Of a stretch of 64,000 nucleotides of DNA, positions 53,713 to 63,823 are shown piece by piece. Position 1 is the stretch's first letter. Each line of letters starts with the position of its first letter. The DNA is taken from positions 4,171,001-4,235,000 of the forward strand of contig NZ_AP014637.1 of NCBI RefSeq assembly GCF_000829415.1, in the 5' to 3' direction. Source of the DNA: Pseudomonas sp. StFLB209 (lineage in GTDB: Bacteria > Pseudomonadota > Gammaproteobacteria > Pseudomonadales > Pseudomonadaceae). The position numbers and the translations under genes were made by a program. Under the pieces are notes generated by a model. The model did no database searches. It had not been told where the DNA came from and worked only from the letters and a program-made list of their open reading frames with translations.

Positions 53713-54072
53713 GGCTCTGACTCTTCAGGCTGGATATTGAGGTTGTTGGTCAGTCTGCTGGCTGCCGTGGCAGCACTCCGGGTCTGTGCCCGGATGAGGG
53801 CTATTTGTAACAGTATGTGTAAAAATGCCCTCAAACAACCTGTCCAGAGCCGTTAGCGAGCTAATGAAAGGCTGGTTCAAGGTTTGTTCAGGTTGGCAGG
53901 GGCAGCAGGCAAAAAAGGATTACCCACACGGAAACAATGTATTACCCACGAAAAAGTGGCCTTCGTCACGACCAAGGGGTAATGTTCCCGGCTTGAGCGC
54001 AGCACTAGACTGCAACGCGTCATTTAGCCGCAGACGCCAACCCGGCGCGCGGCCTGTTCTATAGGAGTACGC
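53713..54072. other. Divergent intergenic region
   Basis: About 360 bp between the MFS and sthA genes, with AGGAG at 54064 as the sthA ribosome site. A purine-rich stretch with two TTACCCA blocks (53918-53948) is visible; no clear promoter or ORF. Confidence 0.45.
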
Positions 54073-55467
54073 ATGGCTGTCTACAACTACGATGTCGTGG
54101 TATTGGGGTCCGGTCCCGCCGGCGAAGGCGCAGCAATGAACGCTGCCAAGGCCGGTCGCAAGGTCGCGATGGTCGACAGCCGCCGTCAGGTCGGTGGCAA
54201 CTGCACCCATCTGGGTACCATCCCTTCCAAGGCACTGCGTCACGCGGTCAAGCAGATCATCCACTTCAACACCAATCCGATGTTTCGCGCCATTGGCGAG
54301 CCGCGTTGGTTCTCTTTCCCGGATGTGCTGAAAAGCGCCGAGGTGGTGATCGCCAAGCAAGTGACCTCGCGCACCAGCTACTACGCGCGTAACCGCGTTG
54401 ACGTGTTCTTCGGCACCGGCAGCTTCTCTGACGAAAACAGCGTCAGCGTGGTCGGCAGCAACGGCGTGGTCGACAAACTGGTCGCCAACCAGATCATCAT
54501 CGCCACCGGCTCGCGGCCTTATCGCCCGGCTGATATCGATTTCAACCACAAGCGAATTTACGACAGCGACACGATCCTGAGCCTCAGCCATACCCCGCGC
54601 AAGCTGATCATTTACGGCGCCGGTGTGATCGGGTGCGAGTACGCCTCGATCTTCAGTGGTCTGGGCGTGCTGGTCGAGCTGGTCGACAACCGCGATCAGT
54701 TGCTGAGCTTCCTGGACAAGGAAATCTCCCAGGGCCTGAGTTACCACTTCAGCAACAACAACGTCATGGTTCGTCACAACGAAGAGTACGAGCGCGTTGA
54801 AGGCCTGGAGAATGGTGTGGTCCTGCACCTCAAATCCGGCAAGAAGATCAAGGCCGACGCGTTGCTGTGGTGCAACGGACGGACCGGCAACACCGACAAG
54901 CTGGGCCTGGAAAACGTCGGCCTGAAAGCCAACGGTCGCGGGCAGATCGAAGTCGATGAAAACTACCGCACCGAGGTCAGCAATATCTATGGCGCCGGTG
55001 ACGTGATTGGCTGGCCGAGCCTGGCCAGTGCGGCCTATGACCAGGGGCGTTCAGCGGCGGGCAGCCTGGTGGATAACGGCAGTTGGCGCTACGTCAACGA
55101 CGTGCCTACCGGCATCTACACGATTCCCGAGATCAGTTCGATCGGCAAGACCGAGGCTGAGCTGACCGAAGCCCGGGTGCCGTATGAAGTCGGCAAGGCA
55201 TTTTTCAAAGGCATGGCCCGTGCGCAGATCTCCGATGAGCGGGTCGGTATGTTGAAGATCCTGTTTCACCGTGAAACCCTTGAGGTGCTGGGCGTGCATT
55301 GCTTCGGTGACCAGGCCTCGGAGATCGTTCACATCGGCCAGGCGATCATGAACCAGCCAGGTGAAGCCAATACGCTGAAGTACTTCGTCAATACCACCTT
55401 CAACTACCCGACCATGGCCGAAGCCTATCGGGTAGCGGCCTACGACGGTCTCAACCGGCTTTTTTGA
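54073..55467 (+). CDS. sthA: Soluble pyridine nucleotide transhydrogenase
   Basis: 464 residues. FAD fold [19 protein letters not shown] at about 11-29; the [17 protein letters not shown] segment lacks the second redox Cys of lipoamide dehydrogenases, as in SthA; NAD(P) fold [20 protein letters not shown]-terminal dimer domain from about 345. A cytoplasmic flavoprotein that converts NADPH and NAD+ to NADP+ and NADH. Good AGGAG before the ATG. Followed by a strong hairpin. Confidence 0.97.
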   Translation: MAVYNYDVVVLGSGPAGEGAAMNAAKAGRKVAMVDSRRQVGGNCTHLGTIPSKALRHAVKQIIHFNTNPMFRAIGEPRWFSFPDVLKSAEVVIAKQVTSRTSYYARNRVDVFFGTGSFSDENSVSVVGSNGVVDKLVANQIIIATGSRPYRPADIDFNHKRIYDSDTILSLSHTPRKLIIYGAGVIGCEYASIFSGLGVLVELVDNRDQLLSFLDKEISQGLSYHFSNNNVMVRHNEEYERVEGLENGVVLHLKSGKKIKADALLWCNGRTGNTDKLGLENVGLKANGRGQIEVDENYRTEVSNIYGAGDVIGWPSLASAAYDQGRSAAGSLVDNGSWRYVNDVPTGIYTIPEISSIGKTEAELTEARVPYEVGKAFFKGMARAQISDERVGMLKILFHRETLEVLGVHCFGDQASEIVHIGQAIMNQPGEANTLKYFVNTTFNYPTMAEAYRVAAYDGLNRLF

Positions 55468-55471
55468 GCGG

Positions 55472-55500
55472 CTCCGGCCGGCGGCCTGAGCCGGCCGGAG
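55472..55500. terminator. Hairpin between convergent sthA and phosphodiesterase genes
   Basis: Perfect 11-bp stem CTCCGGCCGGC/GCCGGCCGGAG with a seven-base loop. No T-run, so termination is likely but not certain. Confidence 0.6.
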
Positions 55501-55503
55501 AGA

Positions 55504-56226
55504 TCAGCGATTCCCGAGGGTGGCAGTGGCCAAACCGGGAAAGTCTGTGATCAGGCTGTCTACGCCGAAGTCGGCGAGCCGGCGCATCAGCGCCGGTTCG
55601 TTGACTGTCCATACCGACACGTGCAACCCCTGGCGCTGAGCCTTGAGCAGGCGTTCCGGGGTGCACAATGTCCAGTTCAGGGCGAGAATCTCACAGCCAT
55701 AGGCTTGCGCGACCTTCAACGGGTCGAGCCAGGCATATTCGGCTACCAGCCCACGAGAAATGTCCGGCGTCAGTTCCAGTGCTGCGCGCAGCACTTGCCG
55801 TGAGCTGGACGTGATGGTCACCTTGTCGAGCAGCCCGTGGCGCTGCACCAGCTCGCGGATGGCCAGTACCGTATTGGCGGCGCGGACCCTTGATGCGCTT
55901 TTCACTTCCAGTTGCCAGTGATCGAAATCGCAGTGTTCGAACAGGGTTTCCAGGCGCGGGATCGGACAGGGGCTGACCCAGCCGGGACCGCCGCGACGGG
56001 CGTCGTAAGTCACCAGATCGCTGGCCACATGTTCATGAACCTTGCCGCGCCGGTCGGTGGTGCGTTTGAGGGTTGGGTCATGGATGACCATCAGTTCGCC
56101 GTCGCGAGACAGGTGCAGGTCCAGTTCGCAACGGCGCACGCCGTGCTTCAGGCACTGCTGGAAACTGGCAAGGGTGTTCTCGGGGGCTTCGCCCTTGGCG
56201 CCGCGGTGGCCATAAATTAGCGTCAC
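55504..56226 (-). CDS. Glycerophosphodiester phosphodiesterase
   Basis: 240 residues, GDPD-type TIM barrel. YGHRGAKGEAPENT carries the catalytic His7 and Glu16, RRCELDLHLSRDGELMVIHD the metal Glu/Asp and second His. TIM-barrel ends in EPALMRRLADFGVDSLITDF. No signal peptide: a cytosolic UgpQ-type enzyme giving glycerol-3-phosphate and an alcohol. Convergent with sthA. Confidence 0.95.
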   Translation of the reverse strand: MTLIYGHRGAKGEAPENTLASFQQCLKHGVRRCELDLHLSRDGELMVIHDPTLKRTTDRRGKVHEHVASDLVTYDARRGGPGWVSPCPIPRLETLFEHCDFDHWQLEVKSASRVRAANTVLAIRELVQRHGLLDKVTITSSSRQVLRAALELTPDISRGLVAEYAWLDPLKVAQAYGCEILALNWTLCTPERLLKAQRQGLHVSVWTVNEPALMRRLADFGVDSLITDFPGLATATLGNR

Positions 56227-56296
56227 AAATACTCCGTAGCAGCGGCCGGGCGGCGATCCGCTTCAGCCGCGAATAGACGATTGATGGACCCGATGC

Positions 56297-56875
56297 TCAT
56301 GCGTCGGGCGCTGTGTTCTGTTCCCGCGCCTGACGTCGCTGCTGGGCCTGGCGCTGCAGCACGTGACGGGCGAGCAATTGCCGCTGTGCATCGGGCAGGT
56401 CGACAAATTCGGTATCAATTTCGAAGGCGTTATCTGCCTTGGGCGCGCAACTCACCACTCGGGCTTCGAGCATCATCCCGGCCGCTTGTGGCATGAGAAC
56501 CATTTTGATCGAGAGGCGTGAGTCAGGCGTGTAGGCCTGGGCTGAACTGAACTGGATCCCGCCTTCAGACAGCAGTACCGGTTGCGGGGTGCCCAGTTCG
56601 CCCAGTGCGGTATTGGCCACGACCTGGCCGAGCAGGTCGATGCGCTTGCTCATGGCTTTGAGGAAACCGTTCAACACCCGGTCGCGGTCATCGAGCTGGC
56701 GTAGCAGATGCTGGGACTCGAACTCGCTGACATGCAGCTCGCTGAGCAACTGAAACAGCGCGGTAATGCGCGGCATCGTGCAGCTGGCGGCCTCGTCGAG
56801 CGGGTTAATTTCCAGTGCGACGCTGTCTTCGATACGGTAGTATTCGCGGCGTCTTTCTTCATCTAATGTCGACAT
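56297..56875 (-). CDS. PilZ-domain protein
   Basis: 192 residues from MSTLDEERRREYYRIEDSVA. The RREYYR motif (Arg10/Arg14, the RxxxR of PilZ) is close to the N-terminus. The second site, normally (D/N)xSxxG, reads LLSEGG, with Leu in the acidic or amide position. The middle is helical (SELHVSEFESQHLLRQLDDR); C-terminal AREQNTAPDA is polar. A c-di-GMP receptor by family, though the altered second motif may weaken binding. The ATG at 56875 is preferred to one 31 codons upstream that runs into the lolC promoter. Divergent from lolC. Confidence 0.87.
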   Translation of the reverse strand: MSTLDEERRREYYRIEDSVALEINPLDEAASCTMPRITALFQLLSELHVSEFESQHLLRQLDDRDRVLNGFLKAMSKRIDLLGQVVANTALGELGTPQPVLLSEGGIQFSSAQAYTPDSRLSIKMVLMPQAAGMMLEARVVSCAPKADNAFEIDTEFVDLPDAQRQLLARHVLQRQAQQRRQAREQNTAPDA

Positions 56876-56976
56876 GGCGAACCCGTGCCTGCGGCTGTGG
56901 TCAGAGAGTTTCGAGTGTAAGGCCGCACATGGCAGCCCGCCACACGGATGTCCCATTCCTGCGAACAATTCCTTAA

Positions 56977-58227
56977 ATGTTCAGACCTCTTTTTGCTTTT
57001 ATCGGCACCCGCTACACCCGTGCCAAGCGACGTAATCATTTTGTTTCCTTTATTTCCCTGACGTCGATCATCGGCCTGGCCCTTGGCGTGGTGGTGATGA
57101 TTGTCGTGCTGTCGGTCATGAACGGTTTCGATCACGAGATGCGTACCCGCGTGTTGGGCATGGTGCCGCATGCCACGGTCGAAGGTGACGAGCCGATCCG
57201 CGACTGGCCGCAGTTGGCCGCCAAAGTCAGCGCCAGCCCGGGCGTGCAGGCGGTGGCGCCGTTTACCCAGATGCAGGGCTTGCTCAGCCACGAAGGCATG
57301 GTCCAGAAAGTCCTGCTCAATGGTATTGACCCGAGCCAGGAAGACAAGGTTTCGATCATCAGCCAATTCGTTCGTCAGGGCGCGCTCAGCCAGTTGGCGC
57401 CGGGTGAGTTCGGCATCATCATCGGCGACCGCGCCGCGAACAAGCTGGGTGTGAGCCTCGGTGACAAGCTGACCTTTGTCGCGCCCGAAGTGGCAGTGAC
57501 CCCGGCCGGTCTGTTTCCGCGCATGAAGCGCTTTACCGTGGTTGGTATCTTTCATGTCGGTGCCGGCGAGATCGACGGTTTTCTCGGCCTGACCAATATC
57601 GAGGACCTGGGTCGCCTGCGCCGTTGGCAGCCCGATCAGGTGCAGGGCCTGCGCCTGAAGTTCGATGACCTGTTCGAGGCACCGCGTGGCGCCTGGCAGA
57701 TCGCTCAGGATCTTGGCGGCAGCAAGTATTACTCGCGTGACTGGACCCGCACTCACGGCAACCTGTACCAGGCCATCCGCATGGAGAAATCCATGATTGG
57801 CTTGCTGCTGTTGCTGATCGTTGCGGTGGCGGCGTTCAACATCATTTCCACACTGGTGATGGTGGTCAACGACAAGAAGGGTGATATCGCGATCCTGCGT
57901 ACGCTGGGTTCCACGCCGGGGCAGATCATGGCCATCTTCATGGTCCAGGGCACCGTGATCGGCGTGGTCGGCACCCTGATCGGTGCCGGGGTGGGCATTC
58001 TGGCTGCGCTCAATGTCAGTGCTGCGATTGCCGGTCTGGAACGCCTGATCGGCCACAAGTTTCTCAATGCGGATGTCTACTTCATCGACTACCTGCCGTC
58101 ACAAGTGATGGCTCAGGATGTGCTTCAGGTGTGTGGCGCCGCATTGCTCCTGAGTTTCCTCGCCACCCTGTATCCAGCCTGGCGCGCAGCGCGCACCCAG
58201 CCGGCAGAGGCGTTACGTTATGAGTGA
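56977..58227 (+). CDS. lolC: Lipoprotein-releasing ABC transporter permease LolC
   Basis: 416 residues: one N-terminal helix ([20 protein letters not shown]), a large periplasmic domain (about 50-270) and three C-terminal helices ([60 protein letters not shown]). Conserved [20 protein letters not shown] start. The complex extracts outer-membrane lipoproteins from the inner membrane and passes them to LolA. Close paralogue of lolE downstream. Its stop overlaps lolD by 8 bp. Confidence 0.95.
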   Translation: MFRPLFAFIGTRYTRAKRRNHFVSFISLTSIIGLALGVVVMIVVLSVMNGFDHEMRTRVLGMVPHATVEGDEPIRDWPQLAAKVSASPGVQAVAPFTQMQGLLSHEGMVQKVLLNGIDPSQEDKVSIISQFVRQGALSQLAPGEFGIIIGDRAANKLGVSLGDKLTFVAPEVAVTPAGLFPRMKRFTVVGIFHVGAGEIDGFLGLTNIEDLGRLRRWQPDQVQGLRLKFDDLFEAPRGAWQIAQDLGGSKYYSRDWTRTHGNLYQAIRMEKSMIGLLLLLIVAVAAFNIISTLVMVVNDKKGDIAILRTLGSTPGQIMAIFMVQGTVIGVVGTLIGAGVGILAALNVSAAIAGLERLIGHKFLNADVYFIDYLPSQVMAQDVLQVCGAALLLSFLATLYPAWRAARTQPAEALRYE

Positions 58228-58918
58228 GTCGGGCATGTCTGAAAAAGCTGTGTTGAGTTGCCGCAACCTGGGTAAGTCCTACGATGAGGGGCCGGAGTCA
58301 GTTGTGGTGTTGTCTGGCCTGCAACTGGAACTGTTTCCCGGCGAACGGGTGGCGATCATCGGCAGTTCGGGTTCCGGCAAGAGTACCTTGCTCAACCTGC
58401 TGGGCGGTCTCGATACACCGTCGCAGGGCAGTGTCTGGCTGGCCGGTGAAGAGCTGTCTGCGCTGAACGAGAAAGCGCGTGGCCTGCTGCGCAACCGGGC
58501 GCTGGGCTTCGTTTATCAGTTTCACCACCTGCTGCCTGAGTTCACCGCGCTGGAGAACGTCTGCATGCCGTTGCTGATCGGCAAAACGCCGATCCCTGAG
58601 GCGCGCGATCGGGCCACCGCGTTGCTCAAGCGGGTCGGCCTGAGCCATCGTCTGGCGCACAAGCCCGCCGAGCTGTCTGGCGGTGAGCGTCAGCGCGTGG
58701 CGATTGCCAGGGCACTGGTCAACGAGCCAGGTCTGGTGATGCTCGACGAGCCGACCGGCAACCTCGACCATCACACGGGGCAGGGGATTCAGGACCTGAT
58801 GCGCGAGCTGAGCACCGCGTCGCGCACCGCGTTTCTGGTGGTGACCCATGACTTGAATCTGGCCAGGCAGATGGACCGTGTCCTGCGCCTGGAAGACGGC
58901 CGGCTGGTCGCCGACTGA
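58220..58918 (+). CDS. lolD: Lipoprotein-releasing ABC transporter ATPase LolD
   Basis: 232 residues. Walker A GSSGSGKS, LolD/MacB-type loop [20 protein letters not shown], signature [16 protein letters not shown], Walker [13 protein letters not shown]. Powers LolCE. The ATG at 58220 overlaps lolC; an ATG at 58235 is an alternative with a shorter N-terminus. Confidence 0.96.
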   Translation: MSESGMSEKAVLSCRNLGKSYDEGPESVVVLSGLQLELFPGERVAIIGSSGSGKSTLLNLLGGLDTPSQGSVWLAGEELSALNEKARGLLRNRALGFVYQFHHLLPEFTALENVCMPLLIGKTPIPEARDRATALLKRVGLSHRLAHKPAELSGGERQRVAIARALVNEPGLVMLDEPTGNLDHHTGQGIQDLMRELSTASRTAFLVVTHDLNLARQMDRVLRLEDGRLVAD

Positions 58919-58962
58919 TTCAGCCGGCCCGCTACCTCCTGAGGTGGCGGGTCGATTCTTTG

Positions 58963-59131
58963 CCTGGCGTGGTGAGTCACAAGTTCGCGTGATAAATGGC
59001 GAGTGATTTTTGCAGCCAGGCAAGGCGCCGCGACGAGCCATAGCAGGGCTATGGCGAGGAGTGGCAACGCTGCATGGCAGTGCAAGGCACCGCCAGTATT
59101 GTGCAGTTAACTTGTGATTCACCACGCTAGG
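58963..59131. repeat. MITE-like element inside lolCDE
   Basis: 169 bp bounded by imperfect 24-bp terminal inverted repeats: left CCTGGCGTGGTGAGTCACAA and right (reverse complement) CCTAGCGTGGTGAATCACAA. Inside is a hairpin GCCATAG-CAGGG-CTATGGC (59037-59055) and no ORF. It sits between lolD and lolE, 44 bp after the lolD stop and 10 bp before the lolE start, so its transcript is part of the operon mRNA. Confidence 0.82.
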
Positions 59132-59141
59132 TGCCCTGCGA

Positions 59142-60386
59142 ATGTTCAGACCCTTATCCATCTTCATCGGCGCGCGCTACACCCGGGCCAAGCGTCGCAA
59201 AAGTTTTATCTCGTTCATTTCCATGACCTCGATGATTGGCCTGGCCCTCGGTGTGCTGGCGATGATCGTTGTGTTGTCCGTGATGAACGGCTTTCAGCGG
59301 GAAATGAGCTCGCGCATCCTCGGCATGGTGCCGCACGCTTCGATTCTCGGGGTCAAGCCGCTGGACGACTGGCAGCAGGTTGCCGATGCAGCGCTGCGCA
59401 ATCCTGAGGTGGTGGCGGCTGCGCCGTTGACCGAAATGGAAGGCATGCTGTCGTACCGTGGCGCCATGCAGCCGATTCAGGTCAGCGGCATCGATCCGGC
59501 CCGTGAGCATGAAGTCTCGATTGTGACCCGGCACATCACCCGTGGCAGCCTGCAAGACCTCAAACCCGGCGAGTTCGGGGTGGTACTGGGCGAGATCACG
59601 GCGCGGCGTTTTCGCTTGAATGTGGGCGATGCGCTGACCTTGATTGTGCCGGAAATCAGCAATGCGCCTGGCGGCATCACGCCGCGTCTGCAGCGTCTGA
59701 CCGTGGTGGGGCTGTTCAAGGTCGGTGCCGAGCTGGATGGCTCGATGGCGTTGATGAATATTGCCGATGCCGGGCAGATGCAACGCTGGCAGCCTGGTCA
59801 GGTGCAGGGGGTGCGTCTGGCGCTCAAGGATCTGTACAAGGCGCCAGAGGTGTCCAGGTCGATTGCCGGCGGGCTCGGCAGTGCCTATCGCGCCGATGAC
59901 TGGAGCCACACCCAGGGCAGTCTGTTCAGCGCCATGAAGATGGAAAAGACCATGATTGGCCTGCTGCTTCTGATGATCGTTGCGGTGGCGGCGTTCAACA
60001 TCATTGCCACGCTGATCATGGTGGTCAACGACAAGGGCGCCGATATCGCGATCCTGCGCACCCTGGGTGCGACGCCGCGGCAGATCATGGGGATCTTCAT
60101 CATTCAGGGCTCCCTGATCGGTGTGGTGGGTACCCTGATCGGCGGCGTGCTGGGGGTGATCGCAGCGCTGAATGTCAGTGCGCTGGTCGGCTGGCTGGAG
60201 CGGGTTACCGGCCAGCATGTGTTCAGCGCTGATGTGTATTTCATCAGCAACCTGCCGTCCGAGTTGCAGGCTGCTGACGTGCTGCTGATTTGCAGCGCCG
60301 GCTTCATTCTCAGTTTTCTGGCCACCATCTACCCGGCCTGGCGTGCCGCCAAGGTCGAGCCGGCGACTGCCCTGCGCTACGAATAA
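59142..60386 (+). CDS. lolE: Lipoprotein-releasing ABC transporter permease LolE
   Basis: 414 residues, with the same layout as LolC: N-terminal helix [20 protein letters not shown], periplasmic domain (LGMVPHASILGVKPLDDWQQ, PLTEMEGMLSYRGAMQPIQV), then three helices ([20 protein letters not shown] ...) and C-terminal [18 protein letters not shown]. The second permease of the Lol complex. It overlaps the histidine kinase gene end-to-end by 10 bp (convergent). The ribosome site lies in or next to the inserted element. Confidence 0.95.
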   Translation: MFRPLSIFIGARYTRAKRRKSFISFISMTSMIGLALGVLAMIVVLSVMNGFQREMSSRILGMVPHASILGVKPLDDWQQVADAALRNPEVVAAAPLTEMEGMLSYRGAMQPIQVSGIDPAREHEVSIVTRHITRGSLQDLKPGEFGVVLGEITARRFRLNVGDALTLIVPEISNAPGGITPRLQRLTVVGLFKVGAELDGSMALMNIADAGQMQRWQPGQVQGVRLALKDLYKAPEVSRSIAGGLGSAYRADDWSHTQGSLFSAMKMEKTMIGLLLLMIVAVAAFNIIATLIMVVNDKGADIAILRTLGATPRQIMGIFIIQGSLIGVVGTLIGGVLGVIAALNVSALVGWLERVTGQHVFSADVYFISNLPSELQAADVLLICSAGFILSFLATIYPAWRAAKVEPATALRYE

Positions 60387-61729
60387 GCTGGCAGGCGGAT
60401 CACGAAGCGGGTCAGCCCGCCTTGTGACTGGCACTCGATCGTCCCGCCATGGGCGTGGATGATCGAGCGGCAGATCGCCAATCCCAGCCCTGCATGCTCG
60501 TGACGGTCGGCCCGCGAAGTATCGGCGCGATAGAAACGATCAAACAGGCGCGCCACGACGTGGGGCGGGATGTCCGCCCCGGGATTCTCTACGGTCAGCA
60601 TCGCGCCTGCGGCGCTGTCTTGCAGTATTACGGCAATCTGGCCGCCGCTTGGGGTAAAGCGCAGGGCATTGCTCAGCAAGTTGGACAGCACCCGGCGTAA
60701 CAGGGCGCGATCACCACGCGACACTGCCTGACCCACGCGGTGCAGCTCGATGCTGGCATCCTCGGCCAGCGGTGCAAGGTACTCCAGCACCGCATCGGCT
60801 TCATCTTCCAGGCGCAGTTCATCCTGCGCCGGGGCCAGCAAGCCTTGTTCGGTTTTGGCCAGCAACAGCATGTCATTGACCATCTGCGCCAGGCTTTGCA
60901 GCTCTTCCAGATTGCCGAGCAACGTTTCGCGGTAGTGTTCGGGCGTTCGCTGCCGGGTCAGGGTCACCTGGGTCTGGGTCAGCAGGTTGGACAGCGGCGT
61001 GCGTAACTCATGGGCAATGTCGGCACTGAACGCCGAGAGTCGCTGAAAGCTGTCTTCCAGGCGGGTGAGCATGGCGTTGAAGGTGCGGGTAAGTTCGGCC
61101 AGCTCGGCTGGCATCCGGGCGTCGGGCAGGCGAGTGGTCAACGAGCTGGCCGAGACCCCGGCCGCCACTGCGCTCATGCGCTGCAGCGGCCGCAAACCGC
61201 TGCGCGCCGCCCAGGCGCCGAGCAGTGCGGTGGCCAGGGCGCAGAGCCCCACGGTCAGCCAGATCAGGTGCTGCATGCGCTGTAGAAAGTGCTGATGGTG
61301 AGTGATGTCCAGCACCAGCGTCAGGCGCGGCGAGCCGGGCTGCGCCGGGTCCAGCGGTGCCGTGAAGACCCGATAGTCGCCCAGAGTCTCGCTCAGGGTA
61401 TGCAGGCCAGTGCTGGACGGCAGCGAGAGTTGTGAGGGGGTGTTATCGAACCAGATATGACCCTGGGCATCGCTGATGCGCAGCATCAGATCGGCATGGC
61501 TGGTCAATTGCGTTTGATGCGTTGCCAGCGCCGCAGGATCCTTTACGTCTTGCAACGCAGCCCGCAGGCTGGCCAGTCGACTGTCGAACAATTGCTGGTC
61601 CAGTTCCACGAAGTGACTGGCACTGGTCTGGCTGAACAGCGCCCCGGCAATCAGTGACACCAGCGCTGTGCAGCCCGCGAACAGCAGCGCCAGGCGGCTG
61701 CGCAACGACAGTCTTGCCAGCCTGCTCAC
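60377..61729 (-). CDS. Sensor histidine kinase, copper/heavy-metal type (CopS/CusS-like)
   Basis: 450 residues: helix at about 12-32, periplasmic sensor domain to about 150, second helix ([20 protein letters not shown]), HAMP, then the H-box [13 protein letters not shown] with His240, N-box [12 protein letters not shown], and G-box [13 protein letters not shown]. The family senses Cu or Ag in the periplasm and phosphorylates the response regulator. No copper-resistance genes are nearby in the window. Overlaps its regulator by 4 bp. Confidence 0.92.
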   Translation of the reverse strand: MSRLARLSLRSRLALLFAGCTALVSLIAGALFSQTSASHFVELDQQLFDSRLASLRAALQDVKDPAALATHQTQLTSHADLMLRISDAQGHIWFDNTPSQLSLPSSTGLHTLSETLGDYRVFTAPLDPAQPGSPRLTLVLDITHHQHFLQRMQHLIWLTVGLCALATALLGAWAARSGLRPLQRMSAVAAGVSASSLTTRLPDARMPAELAELTRTFNAMLTRLEDSFQRLSAFSADIAHELRTPLSNLLTQTQVTLTRQRTPEHYRETLLGNLEELQSLAQMVNDMLLLAKTEQGLLAPAQDELRLEDEADAVLEYLAPLAEDASIELHRVGQAVSRGDRALLRRVLSNLLSNALRFTPSGGQIAVILQDSAAGAMLTVENPGADIPPHVVARLFDRFYRADTSRADRHEHAGLGLAICRSIIHAHGGTIECQSQGGLTRFVIRLPAYS

Positions 61730-62400
61730 GGCGCCTGCTCCTGCAGTACGTAGCCCATGCCGCGCACGGTGTGGATCAGCTTGTGGTCGAAGTCGTCATC
61801 GACCTTCATGCGCAGGCGGCGCACCGCCACTTCGATGACATTGGTGTCGCTGTCGAAGTGCATGTCCCAGACCTGGGCAGCAATCAGCGACTTGGGCAGC
61901 ACTTCGCCCTGGCGGCGCAACAGCAGTTCCAGCAGGGCGAATTCTTTGGTGGTCAGGTCCAGGCGTTGCCCCTCGCGCTCGACCTTGCGCTGCAACAGGT
62001 CCAGACGCAGCTCGCCAAGCTGCAGGCAGGTCTCCTGAGGCGGCGCCCGACGCAGCAAGGTGCGGACCCTGGCGAGCAACTCGGAAAATGCGAACGGCTT
62101 GACCAGATAATCATCGGCGCCCAACTCCAGGCCGCGGACCCGATCTTCGATGGCATCGCGGGCCGTGAGAAACAACACCGGGGTCTGTAGCCCGTTGGCG
62201 CGCAGTTGCTCAAGAATCTGCCAGCCATCGACGCCGGGTAGCATCACATCGAGAATCAGTAGCGCATGTTCGCCGCTCAGTGCGCGGTGCAGGCCACTGT
62301 GGCCGTCATTAGCCAGCTCGCTGTCGAAGCCGGCTTCGTTGAGCCCCTGGCGCAGGGATTGGCCGGTGCGGGCCTGGTCTTCGACGATCAGTAATTTCAT
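61726..62400 (-). CDS. OmpR-family response regulator, CopR/CusR-like
   Basis: 224 residues. Receiver with VEDQ, phosphorylated Asp51 ([13 protein letters not shown]), conserved Thr (LFLTARD) and Lys (DYLVKPF), then the winged HTH ending [20 protein letters not shown] and [10 protein letters not shown]. CopR-like wording of the DNA-binding half, together with the CopS-like kinase, supports metal response. The gene is divergent from queF, 160 bp apart. Confidence 0.93.
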   Translation of the reverse strand: MKLLIVEDQARTGQSLRQGLNEAGFDSELANDGHSGLHRALSGEHALLILDVMLPGVDGWQILEQLRANGLQTPVLFLTARDAIEDRVRGLELGADDYLVKPFAFSELLARVRTLLRRAPPQETCLQLGELRLDLLQRKVEREGQRLDLTTKEFALLELLLRRQGEVLPKSLIAAQVWDMHFDSDTNVIEVAVRRLRMKVDDDFDHKLIHTVRGMGYVLQEQAP

Positions 62401-62560
62401 CTGCCGATCACTGCTTGCTTAAAACAGGCTTTATACCGTGTCAGGCGGGCCAGCGGTGCAAGCTTACTGTGTTGTAATCCGCCGCATGGCCGCACGGGCT
62501 GAACGCTGCCGGCAAAACAGGTAGACTTGCCGGGTTATTTTCCGAGATTCCTATACCGCC

Positions 62561-63391
62561 ATGCATCCTGCCGCCGAACACTCGCCTCTGGGCAAGTCCA
62601 GTGAGTACGTCTCTAGCTACACGCCTGAGTTGCTGTTTCCGATTCCGCGCGCCGCGAAATGGGCCGAATTGGGCCTGAGCGCCGAGACACTGCCGTATCA
62701 GGGCGTCGATGTGTGGAACTGTTATGAGCTGTCCTGGCTGCTGCCGTCGGGCAAGCCGGTGGTGGCGATTGCCGAGTTCAGCGTGCCGGCCGACTCGCCG
62801 AATATTATCGAGTCCAAGTCGTTCAAGCTGTACCTCAACTCCCTGAATCAGACCGTATTCACCAGCCGTGAAGCCTTGCACGAAGTGTTGGTCAGCGACC
62901 TGTCGGCAGCGGCCGGCAAACCGGTTGGCGTGCGTATCAGCAGCCTGGACGAGATCACTGCACAGGGTGTGGCGGCCTTGCCTGGCGAGTGCATCGATGA
63001 GCTGGATATCGAAGTCAGCAGCTATGATCATCCGCGTCCCGAGTTGTTGCGCTGTGACCCGGCCCAGGTGGTCGAGCATAGCCTTTACAGTCACCTGCTC
63101 AAATCCAATTGCCCGGTGACCAGCCAGCCGGACTGGGGCACGGTGGTGGTGGAGTATCGCGGCGCGCAACTGGACCCGGCCAGCCTGCTGGCGTACATCG
63201 TCAGCTTCCGCCAGCATTCGGATTTCCATGAGCAGTGCGTCGAGCGCATCTTTCTCGATCTTCAGCGCTTGCTCAAGCCGGAAACACTCACTGTGTATGC
63301 GCGTTATGTACGCCGTGGCGGGCTGGACATCAATCCGTACCGCAGCACCCATGCCTTGCCGATCAGCAACGAGCGTCTGGCACGTCAGTGA
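62561..63391 (+). CDS. queF: NADPH-dependent preQ0 reductase QueF
   Basis: 276 residues, two-domain long-type Que[15 protein letters not shown] at 84-97 (substrate Glu) and [13 protein letters not shown] with nucleophile Cys184 and general-acid Asp191. Reduces 7-cyano-7-deazaguanine to preQ1, a step of queuosine synthesis in tRNA. Followed by a strong terminator. Confidence 0.97.
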   Translation: MHPAAEHSPLGKSSEYVSSYTPELLFPIPRAAKWAELGLSAETLPYQGVDVWNCYELSWLLPSGKPVVAIAEFSVPADSPNIIESKSFKLYLNSLNQTVFTSREALHEVLVSDLSAAAGKPVGVRISSLDEITAQGVAALPGECIDELDIEVSSYDHPRPELLRCDPAQVVEHSLYSHLLKSNCPVTSQPDWGTVVVEYRGAQLDPASLLAYIVSFRQHSDFHEQCVERIFLDLQRLLKPETLTVYARYVRRGGLDINPYRSTHALPISNERLARQ

Positions 63392-63404
63392 AATGTTTTG
63401 CAAT

Positions 63405-63436
63405 GAAAAAGCCCGTCAAATGACGGGCTTTTTTTT
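63405..63436. terminator. Bidirectional terminator after queF
   Basis: AGCCCGTCA-AA-TGACGGGCT (63410-63429) flanked by AAAAA and TTTTTTTT. It also serves the convergent DUF4404 gene. Confidence 0.93.
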
Positions 63437-63444
63437 GAAGGGTG

Positions 63445-63714
63445 TCAGATGCCGATATTGCCCAAGGTCACGACGATATTACGCAGCGTGCCGGCGATAC
63501 CCGGATGTTCCAGTTCGAAGCGCTCGACCGCCAGGTTGACGCCATCCACCAGGCTGGTGTCTTGCGTGTGAGTGGCGTCTTCCAGTTCGATCTTGCTTTT
63601 GATCTGTTGCATCAGTTCATGCAGCTCAACACGCTCGGTTTCCGACAGCGGCGGGTTCTGTTCCAGTTGCTCATGCAGGGCATTGAGTTGTTCTTGCAGT
63701 TCGCGGGCGGGCAT
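63445..63714 (-). CDS. DUF4404 protein
   Basis: 89 residues, MPARELQEQLNALHEQLEQN then LSETERVELHELMQQIKSKI, LVDGVNLAVERFELEHPGIA and TLRNIVVTLGNIGI. Helical with heptad-like Leu spacing; matches DUF4404 (about 85 aa). The N-terminus is coiled-coil-like, the C-terminus amphipathic. Function unknown. AGGAG upstream of the ATG at 63714. Confidence 0.88.
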   Translation of the reverse strand: MPARELQEQLNALHEQLEQNPPLSETERVELHELMQQIKSKIELEDATHTQDTSLVDGVNLAVERFELEHPGIAGTLRNIVVTLGNIGI

Positions 63715-63823
63715 GGCGTGCTCCTTCTTCGATAAGCCTCACTCATGGACCCTTGGTGCAGGCGAAAGGTCCCTGTTGCCAGTAAGCCTAATCCAGATCG
63801 GAGTGCTTTGCCGCTGACCGGCG

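Noticed and set aside
62401..62560. Riboswitch in front of queF
   Set aside because: No conserved preQ1-type pseudoknot pattern could be recognised in the 160-bp gap.
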